Source: Amycolatopsis circi
GTDB lineage: Bacteria > Actinomycetota > Actinomycetes > Mycobacteriales > Pseudonocardiaceae
Assembly (NCBI RefSeq): GCF_003385235.1
Contig: NZ_PQIA01000085.1
Span: forward strand, 1-39,291
DNA: 39,291 nucleotides
Reading direction: 5' to 3'
Each line of letters begins with the position of its first letter. The stretch's first letter is position 1. Both the position numbers and the translations under genes were made by a program. Positions 39,103 through 39,291 of the stretch are shown here, in pieces. A model generated the notes under the pieces. That model ran no database searches. It saw nothing but the letters and a program-made list of their open reading frames with translations, and was not told the origin of the DNA.

Positions 39103-39291
39103 TTCACCCGCGCTGACCGACGGTGCCCGGGGCGAAGTCCGTGAGGGGAACCTTCACGGACTCTGCTTGGGTTCTAGCGGTCGTTGCAACGCCTGAGTTG
39201 TGCAGGGGTTGCTGTGTTCGAGGTCGGCGAGGGCCGGTTGCCGCGGGGTCGTGTGAGGCTGGCGGCGGAACGCCGCCGCTATTTTGATCTT
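39103..39291. other. Terminal interval with possible partial reading frame
   Basis: 189 bp. It holds the second repeat copy (39139-39165) and, on the minus strand, a frame open from the window edge to a TGA at 39156-39154. The 45 visible residues end LADLEHSNPCTTQ and then LQRPLEPKQSP. The stop lies inside the repeat. It might be the end of a gene outside the window, but no family is recognised, so it is not called as a CDS. Confidence 0.3.
39136..39165. repeat. GTGAGGGGAACC element, copy 2, with terminator-like hairpin
   Basis: Bases 39139-39165 equal 27160-27186, but the right half of the copy-1 palindrome is missing. Here a different hairpin forms: AGTCCGTGA (39136-39144) and TCACGGACT (39154-39162), a perfect 9-bp stem with a 9-nt loop, placed 34 bp after the TetR gene as a terminator would be. 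Confidence 0.65.

Noticed and set aside
39154..39291. Transposase C-terminus or IS end at the window edge
   Set aside because: The 45 visible residues carry no catalytic motif and no terminal inverted repeat can be confirmed, so it is left as an unassigned interval.

Overview
The window is about 39 kb of high-GC chromosome from an actinomycete. Codons are strongly GC-ending, GTG starts are frequent, and several genes have a TAnnnT hexamer 6-7 nt before the ATG with no Shine-Dalgarno sequence. Gene content (VanW-type wall protein, LmbE deacetylase, mycothiol-dependent isomerase-like protein, P450 plus 3Fe-4S ferredoxin, many TetR/MarR/LacI/GntR regulators) and a recurrent GTGAGGGGAACC intergenic palindrome suggest a Pseudonocardiaceae member, perhaps Amycolatopsis. 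That assignment is an inference. No rRNA, tRNA, CRISPR array or complete transposon is visible.

Layout. 1-7200: 3' part of an L,D-transpeptidase; a minus-strand run GntR > phosphoesterase > PHP protein; divergent sugar-acid dehydratase; VanW-type membrane protein; TetR regulator with a clear palindromic operator. 7200-11400: SnoaL-like protein, ABC-2-type ATPase/permease pair, a truncated YCII (DGPF) gene, LmbE-like deacetylase. 11390-12028: no gene, with imperfect ~80-bp tandem repeats. 12029-25545: the most distinctive region. It holds a three-subunit molybdenum hydroxylase of the xanthine dehydrogenase family, a divergent LacI regulator, an amidohydrolase_2 protein, then a plus-strand run of AtzB/8-oxoguanine-deaminase-like amidohydrolase, two NCS2 nucleobase permeases, UbiX, UbiD and a CobW metallochaperone. 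Read together, this looks like uptake and breakdown of an N-heterocyclic (purine-, pyrimidine- or pteridine-like) carboxylic acid: import, prenyl-FMN decarboxylation, Mo-dependent ring hydroxylation and hydrolytic deamination. The true substrate is not determined.

25546-28870: strong hairpin between convergent CobW and RidA genes, a duplicated RidA 3' end, mtnA, and a P450/ferredoxin pair with a perfect palindrome upstream. 28871-33027: two-component system, small membrane protein, methyltransferase, maleylpyruvate-isomerase-family protein. 33024-36878: MarR and small membrane protein, divergent from a FAD monooxygenase/MFS exporter pair, with two MarR-like palindromes between them; this resembles a drug or aromatic-compound modification/efflux module. 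36879-37141: degenerate extra copies of the exporter gene's 3' end. 37255-39102: second P450 and a TetR regulator. 39103-39291: a second copy of the GTGAGGGGAACC element and an uncertain partial reading frame running off the end.
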